Source: CAZWBR01 sp964404205 (GTDB taxonomy: Bacteria > Bacteroidota > Bacteroidia > Bacteroidales > Prolixibacteraceae). From it: a stretch of DNA of 28,654 bases. The notes under the pieces were generated by a model that saw only the letters and a program-made list of their open reading frames with translations, was not told where the DNA came from and ran no database searches. Both the position numbers and the translations under genes were made by a program. Location of the stretch: positions 1 to 28,654 of the forward strand of contig CAYOJD010000027.1 in NCBI GenBank assembly GCA_964404205.1, in the 5' to 3' direction. This document shows positions 8,310-16,347 of the stretch, piece after piece (position 1 is the first letter of the stretch; each line of letters starts with the position of its first letter).

Positions 8310-9197
8310 TTATCCTTTCAAAGCTTCGGCACCACTGACAATCTCAAGAATCTCGTTGGTGATGCTTGACTGACGTGCCTTATTGTAATGCAGGTTCAAT
8401 TCTTTAGCCAATTCGGTTGCATTGTCTGTGGCCTTGTGCATCGCGGTCATTCGCGCCCCGTGTTCCGATGCAATTGAATCAAGCATCATCCGGTAAAAAT
8501 GGATTTTCAATGATTTAGGAATAACTGTATCGACAACACCTTGCATCGAAGGTTCGAAAAAATAAATTCGTTTGCTCCCGTTAAACGAATGTTCTTTTCG
8601 CTCTTCAATTTTGATGGGCAAGAATTGTTCAATAATCAAATCCTGAACTACTGCATTTCTGAATTGATTGAAAACCAGAATGACCTTATCATATTTGCCG
8701 GAGACATAATCATCCATAATCATATTAGCCAAATTGCTGACATTTTTAAAATTAAAATTATCATAAATGTCAGTTACAGAGAAAACTACCGGCATCTCTT
8801 TAGCAGTCAGAAGGTCGATACCTTTTTTGCCAATGGCCAAAATATCTACAGCTCTTCGCTGATATAAATCGCCAAACTCCTGCTCGGCCAAATCGATTAT
8901 TTTCTTGACTACATTGGAGTTGAAACTTCCGCATAAACCACGATTAGAGGTTACAGCCACTAACAAAACTCGTTTGGTATCCTTATGGACGGCATATTGA
9001 TTAACTGCTGTAATATCAATATTATTAGCAACATGCATCAGTATCTCGTACAGCTTCTCATCATAAGGCCTCATTTGAATAATGGCATCCTGAGCTTTTC
9101 GAAGTTTCGAAGCCGATACCATTTTCATTGATCTTGTAATTTGCTGCATCGATTTCACCGAAGCAATGTGTCGCCTAATCTCTTTTAAATTGGCCAT
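8310..9197 (-). CDS. atpG: F1Fo ATP synthase subunit gamma
   Basis: The 295-residue central-stalk rotor subunit. The N-terminal helix (LKEIRRHIASVKSMQQITRSMKMVSA type) and C-terminal helix (ARMTAMHKATDNATELAKEL, then ITNEILEIVSGAEAL) that form the rotating coiled coil are intact, with the Rossmann-like middle domain containing VTSNRGLCGSFNSNV. It begins 65 bases after the atpA stop and ends 25 bases before atpD. The family assignment is certain. The N-terminal MANLKEIRRHI is a typical start, so the ATG at 9197 is accepted. Confidence 0.97.
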   Translation of the reverse strand: MANLKEIRRHIASVKSMQQITRSMKMVSASKLRKAQDAIIQMRPYDEKLYEILMHVANNIDITAVNQYAVHKDTKRVLLVAVTSNRGLCGSFNSNVVKKIIDLAEQEFGDLYQRRAVDILAIGKKGIDLLTAKEMPVVFSVTDIYDNFNFKNVSNLANMIMDDYVSGKYDKVILVFNQFRNAVVQDLIIEQFLPIKIEERKEHSFNGSKRIYFFEPSMQGVVDTVIPKSLKIHFYRMMLDSIASEHGARMTAMHKATDNATELAKELNLHYNKARQSSITNEILEIVSGAEALKG

Positions 9198-9262
9198 AAA
9201 TTATTTTCGAAATCAATTTGCTGACCGAAAGAATCGTTCAGAATTATTAATGGGTTCAACAG

Positions 9263-10843
9263 TTAAACCTTATAAGTTACCGACATCTTGTTGGCCACTC
9301 CTTCAAGTTTCTTCATTATCTCATCCGTGATTTCGCCATGACGAAGAACATCCAGAATATCTTTATGCTCCCGCCGAAGGTGCGCGATAAAGTTATCTTC
9401 AAAATCTTTAATTTTTTCGAGCGGAATATCAACCATTAGACCTTTGGTTCCGCAGAAAAGAATTGCAATTTGTTCTTCAACCGGCACTGGCGAAAACTGA
9501 CCCTGTTTAAGTATTTCAACATTTCGCGCACCTCTGTCGAGAACAGCTTTAGTAGCGGCATCCAAATCAGAACCAAATTTTGAGAAAGCTTCCAGTTCAC
9601 GATATTCAGCCTGAGCCAGTTTTAAGGTACCTGCCACTTTTTTCATGGCCTTAACCTGCGCCTTTCCACCAACACGCGATACCGATATCCCAACGTTGAT
9701 TGCCGGCCTGATTCCCGAATTAAACAAGTGCGATTCAAGGAATATCTGTCCGTCGGTAATAGAAATTACATTGGTTGGGATATAAGCCGAAACGTCACCA
9801 TCCTGAGTTTCAATGATGGGCAAAGCTGTCAGCGAACCCCCACCCTTCACCAAATGACGAATACTCTCGGGTATATCATTCATCTGCTTTGCCACCAATT
9901 CGGTTTCATTGATTTTTGCAGCTCGTTCGAGAAGTCGGGAGTGTAGATAAAAAACATCGCCAGGGTAGGCTTCACGACCTGGAGGGCGGCGCAATAAAAG
10001 CGAAACTTCGCGATAGGAAACCGCCTGTTTCGATAAATCGTCATATACAATCAGCGCTGAGCGGCCTGTATCCCTGAAAAACTCGCCAATAGCTGCTCCG
10101 GCAAAAGGTGCATAGAACTGTAAGGCAGCTGGCTCTGAAGCTGTCGACATCACGATTACAGTGTATGCCAGTGCTCCGTGTTCATCGAGGGTCTTCATTA
10201 TATTGGCTACTGTAGAACCTTTCTGGCCAACAGCAACATAAATACAATATACAGGTTCTCCTTTTTCGTAAAAGGATTTTTGATTGATAATGGTATCGAT
10301 GGCGATTGCTGTTTTACCGGTCTGACGATCGCCAATAATCAACTCACGCTGTCCCCTGCCAATCGGAATCATCGAGTCGATGGCTTTTATCCCGGTTTGC
10401 AACGGCTCGTCAACCGGCTGGCGATAAATAACCCCCGGGGCTTTACGTTCAAGGGGCATCTCATACAATTCGCCGTTTATAGTCCCCTTGCCATCAATCG
10501 GTTCACCCAAAGTATTAATAACACGTCCCAACAAACCTTCGCCCACTTTAATTGAGGCAATTTTATTGGTCCGTTTTACCGAATCCCCCTCTTTAATCTT
10601 CTCAGAAGGGCCAAGTAATACACATCCAACATTATCTTCTTCGAGATTAAGTACAATCCCGGTTACGCCACTGTCAAACTCAACCATTTCATTCGATTGA
10701 ACATTGGTAAGTCCATAGACGCGGGCAATACCATCGCCAACTTGTAAAACGGTACCAACCTCTTCCAGATCGGTATCAGTTTTAAATCCTTCCAGTTGTT
10801 GTCTCAGAATTTCGGATACTTCTGCAGGCTTTATTCCGGTCAT
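9263..10843 (-). CDS. atpA: F1Fo ATP synthase subunit alpha
   Basis: The 526-residue non-catalytic nucleotide-binding subunit of F1. Walker A GDRQTGKTA is at 171-179, followed by YVAVGQKGSTVANI, ALIVYDDLSKQAVSYREVSLLLRRPPGREAYPGDVFYLHSRLLERAAK region features (read in segments), and SVSRVGGKAQVKAMKK near 380. Gln in the P loop in place of Gly-Val is the usual alpha-type variant. It follows atpH by 29 bases and precedes atpG by 65. Length and motifs match the family, with no missing elements. Confidence 0.98.
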   Translation of the reverse strand: MTGIKPAEVSEILRQQLEGFKTDTDLEEVGTVLQVGDGIARVYGLTNVQSNEMVEFDSGVTGIVLNLEEDNVGCVLLGPSEKIKEGDSVKRTNKIASIKVGEGLLGRVINTLGEPIDGKGTINGELYEMPLERKAPGVIYRQPVDEPLQTGIKAIDSMIPIGRGQRELIIGDRQTGKTAIAIDTIINQKSFYEKGEPVYCIYVAVGQKGSTVANIMKTLDEHGALAYTVIVMSTASEPAALQFYAPFAGAAIGEFFRDTGRSALIVYDDLSKQAVSYREVSLLLRRPPGREAYPGDVFYLHSRLLERAAKINETELVAKQMNDIPESIRHLVKGGGSLTALPIIETQDGDVSAYIPTNVISITDGQIFLESHLFNSGIRPAINVGISVSRVGGKAQVKAMKKVAGTLKLAQAEYRELEAFSKFGSDLDAATKAVLDRGARNVEILKQGQFSPVPVEEQIAILFCGTKGLMVDIPLEKIKDFEDNFIAHLRREHKDILDVLRHGEITDEIMKKLEGVANKMSVTYKV

Positions 10844-10872
10844 ATTATTGAAAGTATTTTCGTTATATTTTA

Positions 10873-11412
10873 TTAAGTTTTTTGAAGTTCACGACGCAGT
10901 TTGGCAATAGTGCCGGCAACACTTGTATCTATCTGTTTATCATCTATTCTTAATACGAAACCTCCGATAATCGAGGGTTTTATATTAACATCAATCTCAA
11001 CATTAGAGTCAAAGAAGTTTTTAATAACCCGGGCAATCTGCTCATTAGTTTCATTATCCAGTTCCACTGCTGTTGTTATCCTGGCTGTTTTATAACCCAA
11101 CCTCTGTTTGTACATCGATAAAAAGTTCAGCAAAATAATTTCCAGAAAATTCTCTCGCTTGTTGGTAAGCAAAAGGTCCAAAAACGATATTGTCAATCGG
11201 TTAAACTTGTTGCCAAACAAAAAAACCAACAGTTTGAACTTGTCCTTTGGCTTGACAATCGGGCTGCTTAACGCTTTTTTAAATTCCTGAGATGTCTGAA
11301 GTAATCCCAACAACTCCCTGATGTCGACAGCCACTGGCTCGAGTAGGTTACTATCAACAGCCGATTGGAACAATGCTCTGGCGTAGCGGACTGAGATTTT
11401 ACTATCGTTCAA
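10873..11412 (-). CDS. atpH: F1Fo ATP synthase subunit delta, TTG start
   Basis: A 179-residue peripheral-stalk subunit joining F1 alpha to the b dimer (OSCP homologue). The family signature VRYARALFQSA at the N-terminus and the C-terminal IKPSIIGGFVLRIDDKQIDTS (read in parts) are clear. The start is unusual: codons 5' of TTG 11412 reach an in-frame TGA three codons upstream, and there is no ATG near the N-terminus, so TTG at 11412 is the only start that preserves the conserved VRYARAL region. It lies 34 bases after atpF and 29 before atpA. Its poor start may set lower translation, but this is inference. Confidence 0.95.
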   Translation of the reverse strand: MNDSKISVRYARALFQSAVDSNLLEPVAVDIRELLGLLQTSQEFKKALSSPIVKPKDKFKLLVFLFGNKFNRLTISFLDLLLTNKRENFLEIILLNFLSMYKQRLGYKTARITTAVELDNETNEQIARVIKNFFDSNVEIDVNIKPSIIGGFVLRIDDKQIDTSVAGTIAKLRRELQKT

Positions 11413-11446
11413 TTTGTATCAGATTTATGGGGTTAAACTGAGGATA

Positions 11447-11941
11447 TCAGTTGATGTTGATTTTTTCTATATACCTATTAATCAACTCTTTTTGTTTTGA
11501 AGGATCAGCTAATTGATTTTGCAATACCTTTTCTGCAATATCAATTGAAAAAGTGGCAACCATCCTTTTCATTTCCAGAATAGCCCCGGTTTTTTCGTGC
11601 TCAATAGCCAGTTTTGCAGCTTCCATCATTTTGGTGGCTTCAGCAGCAGCCTGGCTTTTGGCTTCCCTTACTATCGATTCTTTCATTTCCCGTGCCTCTT
11701 TGATGATTTTTTCGCGTTCAAGCATTGCCTCTTTCAATAAATCCTCATTACGGGTTTGCAACTGTATCATTTCACGTTTAGCTTTTTCGGCAGCATTTAA
11801 AGCACTGTTTATCAGGTTATCGCGTTCGCTTAAAGCCTTTGTAATCGGTTTCCATGCAAATCGTTTCAGAATGAACAACAATATCGAAAACGATAGTATC
11901 ATCCAGAAAAAAAGTCCAAAATCAGGCATTACCAATCCCAT
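11447..11941 (-). CDS. atpF: F1Fo ATP synthase subunit b
   Basis: A 164-residue peripheral-stalk subunit. One N-terminal transmembrane helix (DFGLFFWMILSFSILLFILKRF, described in parts) follows VMPDFG, a typical Bacteroidetes b-subunit beginning. The rest is a long charged helix rich in Glu, Lys and Ala (about 40-150) that dimerises along F1. I choose ATG 11941 (MGLVMPDFG) over a TTG three codons upstream because it matches the usual short N-terminus. It follows atpE by 76 bases and precedes atpH by 34. The call is secure from position and architecture. Confidence 0.95.
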   Translation of the reverse strand: MGLVMPDFGLFFWMILSFSILLFILKRFAWKPITKALSERDNLINSALNAAEKAKREMIQLQTRNEDLLKEAMLEREKIIKEAREMKESIVREAKSQAAAEATKMMEAAKLAIEHEKTGAILEMKRMVATFSIDIAEKVLQNQLADPSKQKELINRYIEKININ

Positions 11942-12017
11942 ATCATACAAATTTTCCGGCCGTGTGAAGGCCTGGTTTAAAAAATTAAAAAAACCGCTAA
12001 AGGTTCTCTAATAGAAA

Positions 12018-12275
12018 TTAAACAAACAAAATCATCAAACAGATTACGATAGCAAAAAAGACGGCTCCTTCAACCAAAGCTGCTGCCACAAACATATTTG
12101 AGCGAATATCGTTAATTGCATCGGGCTGACGTGCAATCGATTCAATAGCACTTTTCCCGATTAAGCCGATACCTATACCGGCACCAATTGCTGCAAGACC
12201 TGCTCCAAGACCTGCTCCCACTTTTGCTATTGCAGCACCTGCTACTGCTTGTAAAATAATTGATAAAGTCAACAT
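12018..12275 (-). CDS. atpE: F1Fo ATP synthase subunit c (proton-type)
   Basis: An 85-residue two-helix proteolipid of the rotor ring. The hairpin loop carries ARQPDA (48-53), helix 1 is Gly/Ala-rich (GAGLGAGLAAIGAGIGIG) and helix 2 holds the ion-binding Glu at E69 in AALVEGAVF. Aligned by eye with the sodium-type Ilyobacter subunit, the position of its Gln32 is Ile36 and the position of Ser66 is Gly70, so the Na+ ligands are absent and coupling to protons is expected. It is encoded 19 bases after atpB. Length and motifs are typical. Confidence 0.97.
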   Translation of the reverse strand: MLTLSIILQAVAGAAIAKVGAGLGAGLAAIGAGIGIGLIGKSAIESIARQPDAINDIRSNMFVAAALVEGAVFFAIVICLMILFV

Positions 12276-12294
12276 AAGTATTAGTATTTAAAAT

Positions 12295-13395
12295 TTAATG
12301 TTCTTCACGATGATCTTCAATTGCCATTCGTATATAAAGAGCTGACAACAAAGTAAATACGTAAGCCTGTATAAAAACAACCAACAACTCAAGCAATCCC
12401 ATAAATAGGGTGAAGGAGATAGACACAATCGAGACACCATAGCCCATCCAAACGTTCATACTTCCGAAAAGAAAAATCAGACTGTAAAAACCTAAAGCCA
12501 CCACATGTCCAGCCGTAATGTTAGCAAACAAACGTATCATCAACGCAAATGGTTTTGTAAAAAAGCTCATGATTTCGACAATCGGGATTAGCGGAACCGG
12601 GTATTTGAGCCACCATGGTACGCCTGGTGTATTAATAATCTCAATCCAATAACTTTTATTACTGCTGAAAATGGTTATCACAAAAGTAAAAAGAGCCAGA
12701 GTCATTGTGACCGTAATATTACCGGTTAGATTTGCACCGCCCGGAAAGAATGGAATAAGCCCTATAATATTGTTAATCAATACAAAAAAGAAAAGGGTTA
12801 ATAAATATGGTAAATATTTCTCATACTTTTCCTCACCGATATTGGTTTTGGCAACATCGTCACGAATAAAAATGATGATGGGTTCGAGCCAACTCTGGAT
12901 ACCGCTCGGAGCCTTCGCATAATTCTTTTTGTACATATTGGCTAACGATACAAAAAGAAAAATAATTAGCAGAACCCCTGTAAAAAGCGAAAGCACATTT
13001 TTAGTAATGGAAAAATCCCATGGTCTTAAAAACTCACCCGTTGCGGTTGTCTCTAAAATTTTTCCATCGTAGCGTCCACCTTTGGCTACTGAGAAACCAA
13101 AATAGGTGCGATCTTCACTTTCATGAAATCTTGACGAACTGAAGAAGTGCCACCCACTGTTTTCACTATAAAGAATTATGGGTAGCGGAATGGTAATATG
13201 ATATTCGCCAATATTGGTAATATGCCATTCGTAACTGTCGTATACATGGTCAAGAATCATTCTCCCGGGATCAAACTTCTGGGTCGAATGAACTGAATCC
13301 TCTTGATTTTTCACGTTGTCAGCACTCAATGAGGTGTTAAAACCTAGTTGCAACAACAATGTAATAATGTATATTATTTTAGCCTTTCGGTACAT
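12295..13395 (-). CDS. atpB: F1Fo ATP synthase subunit a with exported N-terminal extension
   Basis: A 366-residue stator channel subunit. The C-terminal two thirds are the canonical a subunit, with several membrane helices from about residue 130 and the essential Arg R288 in MIRLFANITAGH, then the ELLVVFIQAYVFTLL helix. The first roughly 125 residues are an extra region: a signal-peptide-like segment (1-25) followed by a soluble domain with ITIPLPIILYSENSGWHFF, facing the periplasm if exported. E. coli a is about 270 residues, so this extension accounts for the length; similar extensions are frequent in Bacteroidetes. It lies 50 bases after the small membrane protein gene and 19 before atpE. 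Confidence 0.96.
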   Translation of the reverse strand: MYRKAKIIYIITLLLQLGFNTSLSADNVKNQEDSVHSTQKFDPGRMILDHVYDSYEWHITNIGEYHITIPLPIILYSENSGWHFFSSSRFHESEDRTYFGFSVAKGGRYDGKILETTATGEFLRPWDFSITKNVLSLFTGVLLIIFLFVSLANMYKKNYAKAPSGIQSWLEPIIIFIRDDVAKTNIGEEKYEKYLPYLLTLFFFVLINNIIGLIPFFPGGANLTGNITVTMTLALFTFVITIFSSNKSYWIEIINTPGVPWWLKYPVPLIPIVEIMSFFTKPFALMIRLFANITAGHVVALGFYSLIFLFGSMNVWMGYGVSIVSISFTLFMGLLELLVVFIQAYVFTLLSALYIRMAIEDHREEH

Positions 13396-13445
13396 ATTTA
13401 CTTTTAACTGAACAAATCTAATTATATATTTAAATAATTACATAA

Positions 13446-13832
13446 CTAGGTATTACTTTTTAAAAACCTTGTAAACTGACTAATTTCAAATGCTGTAAAG
13501 ACAAAATACAACGTCATAAAACTGATGCCAATTGTCAGCGCGCTAGCCCTGTCGAAGTGCATGGTTATTCCTAAATAAGCCAGATAGACAAACAGTTTAA
13601 GCGCCATTAACTGCACAAAAACGGAATAATATCTTGGAATACTGTACTGACTGGCTTTGGCAAGTCTTAAATGGCTGAAAGTTGTCATTACAATCAAAAC
13701 AACAATTTGCAAAGGAAAAGTTTCAAAATATTTATCCACCAATAAAAATTTAAACATTGAAAAGGCAATAATAGCAATTGTAAAACACAGAATAGCAAGG
13801 CGTAACGTAAATGTTTTGAAAAAATTTTTCAT
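13446..13832 (-). CDS. Small membrane protein at the head of the ATP synthase operon (AtpI position)
   Basis: A 128-residue protein with about four hydrophobic helices (roughly 10-28, 40-52, 70-88, 97-115) and no recognised motif. Its ATG overlaps the stop of the AtpZ-like gene (TAATG, 13830-13834), and it lies 50 bases before atpB, so it belongs to the ATP synthase unit. The position and topology resemble AtpI/Atp1, which assists c-ring assembly in other bacteria, but I cannot show homology. Bacteroidetes operons often have an unassigned membrane protein here. The role in ATP synthase assembly is inferred from context only. Confidence 0.8.
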   Translation of the reverse strand: MKNFFKTFTLRLAILCFTIAIIAFSMFKFLLVDKYFETFPLQIVVLIVMTTFSHLRLAKASQYSIPRYYSVFVQLMALKLFVYLAYLGITMHFDRASALTIGISFMTLYFVFTAFEISQFTRFLKSNT

Positions 13833-14045
13833 TATAATTTGTAGTTGTTTTTCTTCAGAAGTTGATAATACATAATTACAATAGCCCCAACAAAGCCCAA
13901 TAAAAGAAGCAAAATGGTGAATATATGATTTTTCAAATCCAAAACCTCATCGATATACCGCCCCAGCAAAAGTCCGGCAGCAATACTAATCATCATCCGA
14001 ATAAGCATATTCGCAATTCGAAAATAGGCCAAATAAGGATGAATC
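13832..14045 (-). CDS. AtpZ/AtpI-family protein, 5' end lost in the assembly gap
   Basis: A small two-helix protein: RIANMLIRMMISIAAGLLLGRYIDEVL, read in parts, then LLLLLGFVGAIVIMYYQLLKK. This matches the AtpZ-like putative F0F1 subunit family, with the conserved G-x3-D pattern after helix 1. The frame is open through IHPYLAY into the run of Ns at 14046, so a TTG at 14032 is not the true start; the 5' end is in or just beyond the gap. If the gap is literally 10 bases the codon ending at 14056 begins with A and is preceded by an in-frame TAA, so an ATG would fit there; if the gap length is nominal, ATG 14069 (MKPL) is possible. It is the first visible gene of the ATP synthase unit. Confidence 0.82.
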
Positions 14046-14055
14046 NNNNNNNNNN
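14046..14055. other. Assembly gap (10 Ns)
   Basis: Ten undetermined bases fall at the start of the AtpZ-like gene, 52 bases after the cytidylate-kinase-like stop. The true length and the join are not verifiable from the sequence. Any promoter of the ATP synthase operon located here is hidden. Confidence 0.99.
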
Positions 14056-14107
14056 TTTAATGGCTTCATTGTTCGAGCATAGCATTAAGGCATTAAAAGC
14101 AATGATG

Positions 14108-14797
14108 TTAAATAATTTTTTTCATCTCAGCCAATTTTATCACGGCTTCACAAATTTCTTCGGCAGTAACGTTCATGCAATTGATTCTTAGGTGATAATT
14201 CATGGGCGCATCATCAATTTTAAAAGCATCCCTAAATTTAGCCCGTTCTTCGTCAACCTCAAGAACATAGTTTCGAGCTTCATCAAACGAAATATTCTTT
14301 CGTCGACTGACAATTACGGTTTTGTATGTGAGCGGAGCTTCAAGTTTGATGTGCAATGACTTTTCAATATCCCAGGCAATGCTGCTGCTGCCGCGACCAA
14401 CTATCACTGTTTTGCCTTCGACTGCAAAATTGCGGATAACTTCGTAAACCGCTTTTTTGACCTTTTTATTATAGATATAACTTTTTTCGGTAAAGGAGGC
14501 GACTATTTCATCAATCATGCTGTAATCGCTTTGTGTCATGACTTTTTTTAGGCGTTCAGGATGAATTTTTAACTCTTCAGATGCCATGGTCAGAATCTCT
14601 TTACTAATCCATTTCCATTCAGGCCGCTTGCCTTTTTCAATCAGTTTTTCATTGATTTTTTCAGTGAGCATTTTGGCGACTAAGCTACCCTGACAGCCAC
14701 ACTCGCGGGAGATGGTAATTACCGGTCCTGCAACAACTCTCTTCCGTTCCGGCTTCACCAAACGCTGGTTCATGTATTTTAAGAGTAAGTTCTGCAT
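14108..14797 (-). CDS. Cytidylate kinase-like family protein
   Basis: A 229-residue protein of the cytidylate-kinase-like family (Cytidylate_kin_2). The N-terminal nucleotide-binding region reads ITISRECGCQGSLVAKML (27-44), a family-typical variant of the P loop, followed by WKWISKEIL and, in the middle, KTVIVGRGSSSIAW. The LID-like section has RRKNISFDEARNYVLEVDEER, read in parts. It is not the essential Cmk; its substrate is undetermined, so a nucleoside monophosphate kinase activity is only a family-based expectation. It is transcribed toward the ATP synthase unit, with its stop about 50 bases from the gap, so co-transcription is possible. The divergent neighbour is the cupin gene. Confidence 0.85.
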   Translation of the reverse strand: MQNLLLKYMNQRLVKPERKRVVAGPVITISRECGCQGSLVAKMLTEKINEKLIEKGKRPEWKWISKEILTMASEELKIHPERLKKVMTQSDYSMIDEIVASFTEKSYIYNKKVKKAVYEVIRNFAVEGKTVIVGRGSSSIAWDIEKSLHIKLEAPLTYKTVIVSRRKNISFDEARNYVLEVDEERAKFRDAFKIDDAPMNYHLRINCMNVTAEEICEAVIKLAEMKKII

Positions 14798-14893
14798 TGT
14801 TATTATATTAATCAGTTAATTTGTAATAAAGATAGCGAATTATTCGAGAAGAATTGAAATTTATCAATAAACTAACATAATAAGAATAAAAAA

Positions 14894-15232
14894 ATGCCTG
14901 TCCAAAGAAATTCTGATACCACCCCCGAAGTAGTAAAACCAGGCCTGACGCGTCGAGTTGTTACACTTGACTCAATTATGACAGTTGTAGTTGACTTCAC
15001 AGGTGGTCCTTGGAAAATTGCCGACCCTTTGCACTTTCACCCGCACGAACAAACCAGTTATATCGCAGAGGGCGAAATCATTCTATATTCTGAAGGTGAA
15101 ACGGATGAACACCTTGTAGCCGGTGATGTTTTTTATATTCCTTCGGGGAAAAAACATGGAATTAAGTTACTGACTCCAACGGCCCGGCTGATTGACAGTT
15201 TTTCACCAATTCGCGAGGATTTTTTGAAGTAA
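14894..15232 (+). CDS. Small cupin-domain protein
   Basis: A 112-residue single-domain cupin. The first cupin motif is HFHPHEQTSYIAEGE (47-61), giving a cluster of metal-ligand candidates H47, H49, H51 and E52; the second is GDVFYIPSGKKHG (77-89) with H88. The fold is a small beta barrel that would bind one metal ion. Substrate and reaction cannot be deduced; members range from sugar-binding proteins to dioxygenases. It is divergent from the cytidylate-kinase-like gene (96 bases apart) and convergent with aguB, with the stops only 6 bases apart and no terminator hairpin seen between them. Confidence 0.88.
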   Translation: MPVQRNSDTTPEVVKPGLTRRVVTLDSIMTVVVDFTGGPWKIADPLHFHPHEQTSYIAEGEIILYSEGETDEHLVAGDVFYIPSGKKHGIKLLTPTARLIDSFSPIREDFLK

Positions 15233-15238
15233 ATATTA

Positions 15239-16129
15239 TCAGTCTCTGAAACGTTTGATCAAGTCCTGATAAGCATCGATACGCCTGTCGCGCAGAAAAG
15301 GCCACCAACGCCGGACATTCTCTGAACGTTGCATATCAATTTCGACAACCAGATTCTGATCGACAGATTCTGATAAGGATGCCAGGATTTCGCCCTGCGG
15401 ACCTGCAACAAAACTGTTTCCCCAAAATTCAATCCCCTTGGTTTGGCCTGAAGGGTCAGCCTCGAATCCAACACGATTAACCGAAATAACCGGTAACCCA
15501 TTGGCTACAGCATGTCCGCGCTGCGAAATAATCCATGCGTCGAGCTGGCGTTTTTGTTCTTCAGGCGTGTCGTTTTGCGCCCATCCGATGGCAGTAGGAT
15601 AAATCAATATTTCAGCGCCTGACAGGGCCATCAGGCGTGCGGCTTCGGGGTACCATTGATCCCAGCAAACCAAAAGTCCCAGTTTTCCAATAGAGGTTTG
15701 TATTGGTTCAAAACCAAGATCGCCTGGCGTAAAATAAAACTTTTCGTAGTATGCAGGGTCGTCAGGGATGTGCATCTTTCTGTATTTTCCGGCAATCGAA
15801 CCATCTTTTTCGAAAACGACAGCTGTATTGTGGTATAGTCCTGGCGCACGCCGCTCAAACAACGATGTAACCAAAACAATTTGATGCTCCTCTGCCAGCT
15901 TACTGTAAAATTGAGTTGATGGTCCGGGAATCGGTTCAGCCAATTCAAACAGGTCGGTATCTTCTGTCTGACAGAAATAGAGAGAGTTATGTAACTCCTG
16001 CAACACCACCAGTTGTGCGCCTTGCTTCGCACATTCAGCGATGTTCTTTTCCAATTTTGTTTTATTGGCCACAATATCATCACTGTTTTGCTGTTGAATT
16101 AATCCGACTTTCAACAATTCTTCTTTCAT
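15239..16129 (-). CDS. aguB: N-carbamoylputrescine amidase
   Basis: A 296-residue carbon-nitrogen hydrolase (nitrilase superfamily) converting N-carbamoylputrescine to putrescine, CO2 and ammonia. The catalytic triad is visible as E45 (VVLQELHN), K118 (KYRKMHIPDDP) and C155 (LLVCWDQWYPE). The segments MHIPDDPAYYEKFYFTPGD and WDQWYPEAARLMALSGAEI, read in parts, are typical of AguB and not of general nitrilases. I start at ATG 16129 (MKEELLKVGLIQ); the frame is open to 16222 but the extra 31 residues do not fit the family and overlap a promoter-like site. aguA lies 218 bases upstream on the same strand, so both steps of agmatine-to-putrescine conversion are adjacent. Confidence 0.94.
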   Translation of the reverse strand: MKEELLKVGLIQQQNSDDIVANKTKLEKNIAECAKQGAQLVVLQELHNSLYFCQTEDTDLFELAEPIPGPSTQFYSKLAEEHQIVLVTSLFERRAPGLYHNTAVVFEKDGSIAGKYRKMHIPDDPAYYEKFYFTPGDLGFEPIQTSIGKLGLLVCWDQWYPEAARLMALSGAEILIYPTAIGWAQNDTPEEQKRQLDAWIISQRGHAVANGLPVISVNRVGFEADPSGQTKGIEFWGNSFVAGPQGEILASLSESVDQNLVVEIDMQRSENVRRWWPFLRDRRIDAYQDLIKRFRD

Positions 16130-16147
16130 TTTTGGCTCTTTTTTGTA

Positions 16148-16179
16148 CAAAATAAGCTCATTTTCATTAGCAAAACAAA
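16148..16179 (-). promoter_or_regulatory. Candidate promoter for aguB; intergenic region 16130-16347
   Basis: On the minus strand TTTG (16179-16176), 20 bases, then TTATTTTG (16155-16148), one mismatch from the Bacteroidetes -7 box and with ideal spacing, 18 bases before the aguB ATG. This suggests aguB can be transcribed apart from aguA. The rest of the 218-base gap holds no convincing gene or terminator. Confidence 0.45.
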
Positions 16180-16347
16180 TCGAGAAACAACGCCTCAAAC
16201 CGACTTTGCTTATCAAAAACAAAGGTTTTCAGCCATGTACAAATCCCGCTTTGAAATCATTGAAAATAATAGTCCGCTTAGCAGTCAGTTTTTGGTTTTT
16301 AAAGCGAGGTTCTGGAATTTTTCATCAAACAGCTATTCGGCAAAAAA

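Noticed and set aside
11553..12011. 152-residue plus-strand open frame
   Set aside because: It is antisense to atpF and reflects the Ala/Glu/Lys-rich coiled coil read in reverse; it has no independent support.
13925..14191. Plus-strand open frame across the N run
   Set aside because: It reads through undetermined bases and is antisense to the AtpZ-like and cytidylate-kinase-like genes.
14108..14797. Essential cytidylate kinase Cmk
   Set aside because: The sequence fits the divergent cytidylate-kinase-like family, with ITISRECGCQGS in place of the canonical Cmk P loop, so I did not assign the symbol cmk.
16130..16222. 31-codon N-terminal extension of aguB
   Set aside because: It is not part of the AguB family N-terminus and covers a promoter-like site; ATG 16129 gives the usual length.
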